DNA from: Planctomycetia bacterium
GTDB lineage: Bacteria; Planctomycetota; Phycisphaerae; Phycisphaerales; UBA1924
Direction: 5' to 3'
Assembly: GCA_005776545.1 (NCBI GenBank)
Contig: SXOY01000345.1
Location: 1-6,721 of the forward strand
DNA length: 6,721 nt
The translations under genes and the position numbers were made by a program. Numbering within the stretch: position 1 is the first letter of the stretch; the number at the start of each line of letters is the position of its first letter. The notes beneath the pieces are model-generated. The model was not told where the DNA came from. It searched no databases and was given only the letters and a program-made list of their open reading frames with translations. Positions 5,455 to 6,721 of this stretch are shown here, in pieces.

Positions 5455-5519
5455 ACCCCGCCCGGAGAAGAGAAGGAGGGGTTTGGTCTTGCCAATATTG
5501 TCGCTCCTCATCCCATCAC
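5455..5519 (+). repeat. Dispersed repeat copy B, right block
   Basis: Matches 3727-3792 with two substitutions (near 5508 and 5510) and one G fewer in the G run. It contains AAGGAGG (5473-5479), a perfect Shine-Dalgarno-like sequence also present in copy A. Confidence 0.85.
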
Positions 5520-5570
5520 CAGGCCTCGTTCAGTTTCTCCGTGCCAGAGGTGCGGCAACACACTCCACAG

Positions 5571-5597
5571 TTGACTGACTTGTCTTCCTCCTACGCT
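5571..5597 (+). promoter_or_regulatory. Possible promoter for the zinc-ribbon gene
   Basis: TTGACT, 15 nt, TACGCT, then 6 nt to GTG 5604. The -35 box is good, the -10 box is poor and the spacing is short. It is listed because the -10-to-start distance matches the other leaderless-looking genes here. Confidence 0.25.
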
Positions 5598-5603
5598 CTG
5601 CCT

Positions 5604-6059
5604 GTGAAGCCCAGTCCAAGAATCTGGCGCAAACTGGCGTGGAGCGCAATGATTCTGTCAGTGCTTTTCGCAGCCACATGGATCGTGAGCAACTGGACTG
5701 TTTTGGCGATGCTCGTGTCTGGCAAAACAATGATCGTCATCGCATCAGGCTGCCTGATCTATGACTCTGTCGGGTTATGGGATGAACTCATCTGGCCAGG
5801 CTTTACAGCCAATCGCGATGAACTTCGCGAGGTTTCAGGATTTGGAGGCTTCATTCCTGCCAGATTTGTCGGGCCCCAATCTTTATTGATAAGCATCCCA
5901 ATCTGGATTCCGTTGCTCCTTTCACTCTTTGTCGCGATCATCGCACGGCACTTCTATCTCCGCCTCGCGCGTGCGACTCGCATTGGTCTCTGCGCCATAT
6001 GCGGCTACAACCGCGCTGAAGTTGATTCGGCTTCGCCGTGCCCCGAATGCGGCGGTTAG
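5604..6059 (+). CDS. Small membrane protein with C-terminal zinc ribbon
   Basis: From the GTG at 5604 this is a 151-residue protein of unknown role. Hydrophobic segments lie at about 11-29 and 92-115, with a weaker one at about 33-52, so it is an inner membrane protein. The C-terminal tail is a zinc ribbon: C130-x-x-C133-G-Y-N and C146-P-E-C149-G-G. Tails of the form C-x-x-C-G-Y-D ... C-P-E-C-G are very common in Planctomycetota small membrane proteins (family knowledge). The frame stays open back to ATG 5334, which would give 241 residues, but that start lies in the inserted palindromic element and the next part is the non-coding repeat. GTG 5541 and TTG 5571 are other options. GTG 5604 is preferred because hydrophobic sequence follows soon after, and TTGACT (5571-5576) and TACGCT (5592-5597) lie upstream at leaderless spacing. 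Confidence 0.75.
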   Translation: MKPSPRIWRKLAWSAMILSVLFAATWIVSNWTVLAMLVSGKTMIVIASGCLIYDSVGLWDELIWPGFTANRDELREVSGFGGFIPARFVGPQSLLISIPIWIPLLLSLFVAIIARHFYLRLARATRIGLCAICGYNRAEVDSASPCPECGG

Positions 6060-6102
6060 AGAGCCAGTTACACGGCAGAGGCGGGACAGCACGAGGCGGC
6101 AA

Positions 6103-6108
6103 TAATCT
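6103..6108 (+). promoter_or_regulatory. Possible -10 box (TAATCT) of the carbonic-anhydrase-like gene
   Basis: TAATCT ends 5 nt before the ATG at 6114 and there is no Shine-Dalgarno between them. No clear -35 box is seen. The gap from the upstream stop codon is only 54 nt, so read-through from the zinc-ribbon gene is also possible. Confidence 0.3.
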
Positions 6109-6113
6109 GCCCA

Positions 6114-6620
6114 ATGCCTCCACCTCTCAACCAGACATCTCAAAAATCGGTTCCCAGTGTTTCGACGGCGTTTGAATCTCGCGTGGCGTTCAACTCTGAA
6201 CGCATTGGCGCGGCGGCGGTGTATTGCTCGGATGGGCGGTATGGGGAGCAGTGCGACGACTTTCTGCACAACTCGTTGAAGCTGCCGCGGTATGACCGGG
6301 TGGCGATTCCTGGCGGGGCGGCGGCACTGGCGGGGCATTTTGAGACGTATCGGGATGAGGAGTCGCTGGTTCCGCAACTGGAGTACTTGATCAGGACGCA
6401 TCAGCTTGAGCATGTGGTGCTGATCGCCCACCAGAACTGCGGGTTTTATCTGCATCGGTTGCGGTGCACGCCTGAGAAGGTGGCAGCGACTCAGGTAGCG
6501 GATTTGCAGAAGGCTGCAGAGCGGATCTGGTCGATTCGATCGGGGCTTGTGGTTTGTGCGTATCTGGCACAGATTGAGGAGACGCGAGTGTGGTTTGAGA
6601 GTGTTGCGCTGGCGCGGTGA
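6114..6620 (+). CDS. Beta-carbonic-anhydrase-like protein
   Basis: A 168-residue cytoplasmic protein. It has both zinc-site motifs of beta-carbonic anhydrases, which interconvert CO2 and bicarbonate: C-S-D-G-R with C38, D40 and R42, and H-Q-N-C-G with H106 and C109. The predicted zinc ligands are C38, H106 and C109, with the D40-R42 dyad as in classical enzymes. It is shorter than usual for the family (about 180-220 residues or more), and IPGGAAAL stands where classical enzymes have an RNAG-like segment, so activity is uncertain and a divergent subfamily is likely. There is no signal peptide. The coding strand is strongly G-rich, unlike the gene before it. ATG 6114 lacks a ribosome site but has TAATCT 5 nt upstream. 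Confidence 0.8.
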   Translation: MPPPLNQTSQKSVPSVSTAFESRVAFNSERIGAAAVYCSDGRYGEQCDDFLHNSLKLPRYDRVAIPGGAAALAGHFETYRDEESLVPQLEYLIRTHQLEHVVLIAHQNCGFYLHRLRCTPEKVAATQVADLQKAAERIWSIRSGLVVCAYLAQIEETRVWFESVALAR

Positions 6621-6665
6621 GGAATGGGAATGTTTCTAGTTCAAAGACTCACTTGAGCTGCAGCT

Positions 6666-6682
6666 AGCGACTTTCGGTCGTT
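6666..6682 (+). terminator. Weak hairpin after the carbonic-anhydrase-like gene
   Basis: AGCGAC and GTCGTT form a 6-bp stem with one G-T pair and a TTTCG loop, directly after the palindrome AGCTGCAGCT (6656-6665). No T run follows at once; TATTTT comes about 10 nt later. Terminator function is uncertain. Confidence 0.2.
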
Positions 6683-6721
6683 CTGCCTGGAGTATTTTCA
6701 CGCAATGATTCTCACAACGGT

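Noticed and set aside
6705..6721. Start of another gene (ATG at 6705, TGGAG at 6688-6692)
   Set aside because: Only five codons and part of a sixth are visible, too few to support a gene call.

Overview
This looks like bacterial chromosome with moderate GC content. The C-terminal zinc ribbon of the small membrane protein (C-x-x-C-G-Y-N ... C-P-E-C-G) and the lack of Shine-Dalgarno sequences before several genes suggest a member of the Planctomycetota, perhaps Phycisphaerae-like. That placement is inference from protein style, not from a marker gene.

Layout from left to right. Positions 2-916 (+) hold the 3' part of a Xer-type tyrosine recombinase, most like XerD, closed by a strong intrinsic terminator. 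A convergent gene (976-1512, -) encodes a small winged-helix protein. It is divergent from a Fic family (DUF4172-type) protein gene (1704-2843, +), and the 191-bp gap between them carries two tandem copies of a 29-bp dyad, probably an operator. Next come two unrecognised + strand genes that overlap by ATGA (2931-3395 and 3392-3610; the second is uncertain). A Kelch-like beta-propeller protein lies on the minus strand (4007-5047). A small membrane protein with a zinc ribbon (about 5604-6059) and a short beta-carbonic-anhydrase-like protein (6114-6620) finish the window on the plus strand.

The most interesting non-coding signal is a repeat present twice. Copy A (3700-3792) is continuous. Copy B is split (5222-5252 and 5455-5519) by about 200 bp. 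That insert has a 13-bp perfect inverted repeat flush with its left edge and 8 bp inside its right edge, and it contains four palindromes, three of them with the same 8-bp arm, central GA, 8-bp arm design. Copy A therefore looks like the empty site and copy B the filled site of a small non-autonomous (MITE- or REP-like) element. The element also supplies the ATG of the longest open frame of the zinc-ribbon gene, so that long N-terminus is probably an artefact.

The genes do not form one pathway: most are separate transcription units on alternating strands. Two further patterns stand out. Several starts have a TAnnnT hexamer 5-6 nt upstream, which suggests leaderless mRNAs. The + strand is also clearly C-rich across the recombinase and G-rich from about 976 to 2843, with the switch inside the terminator region.
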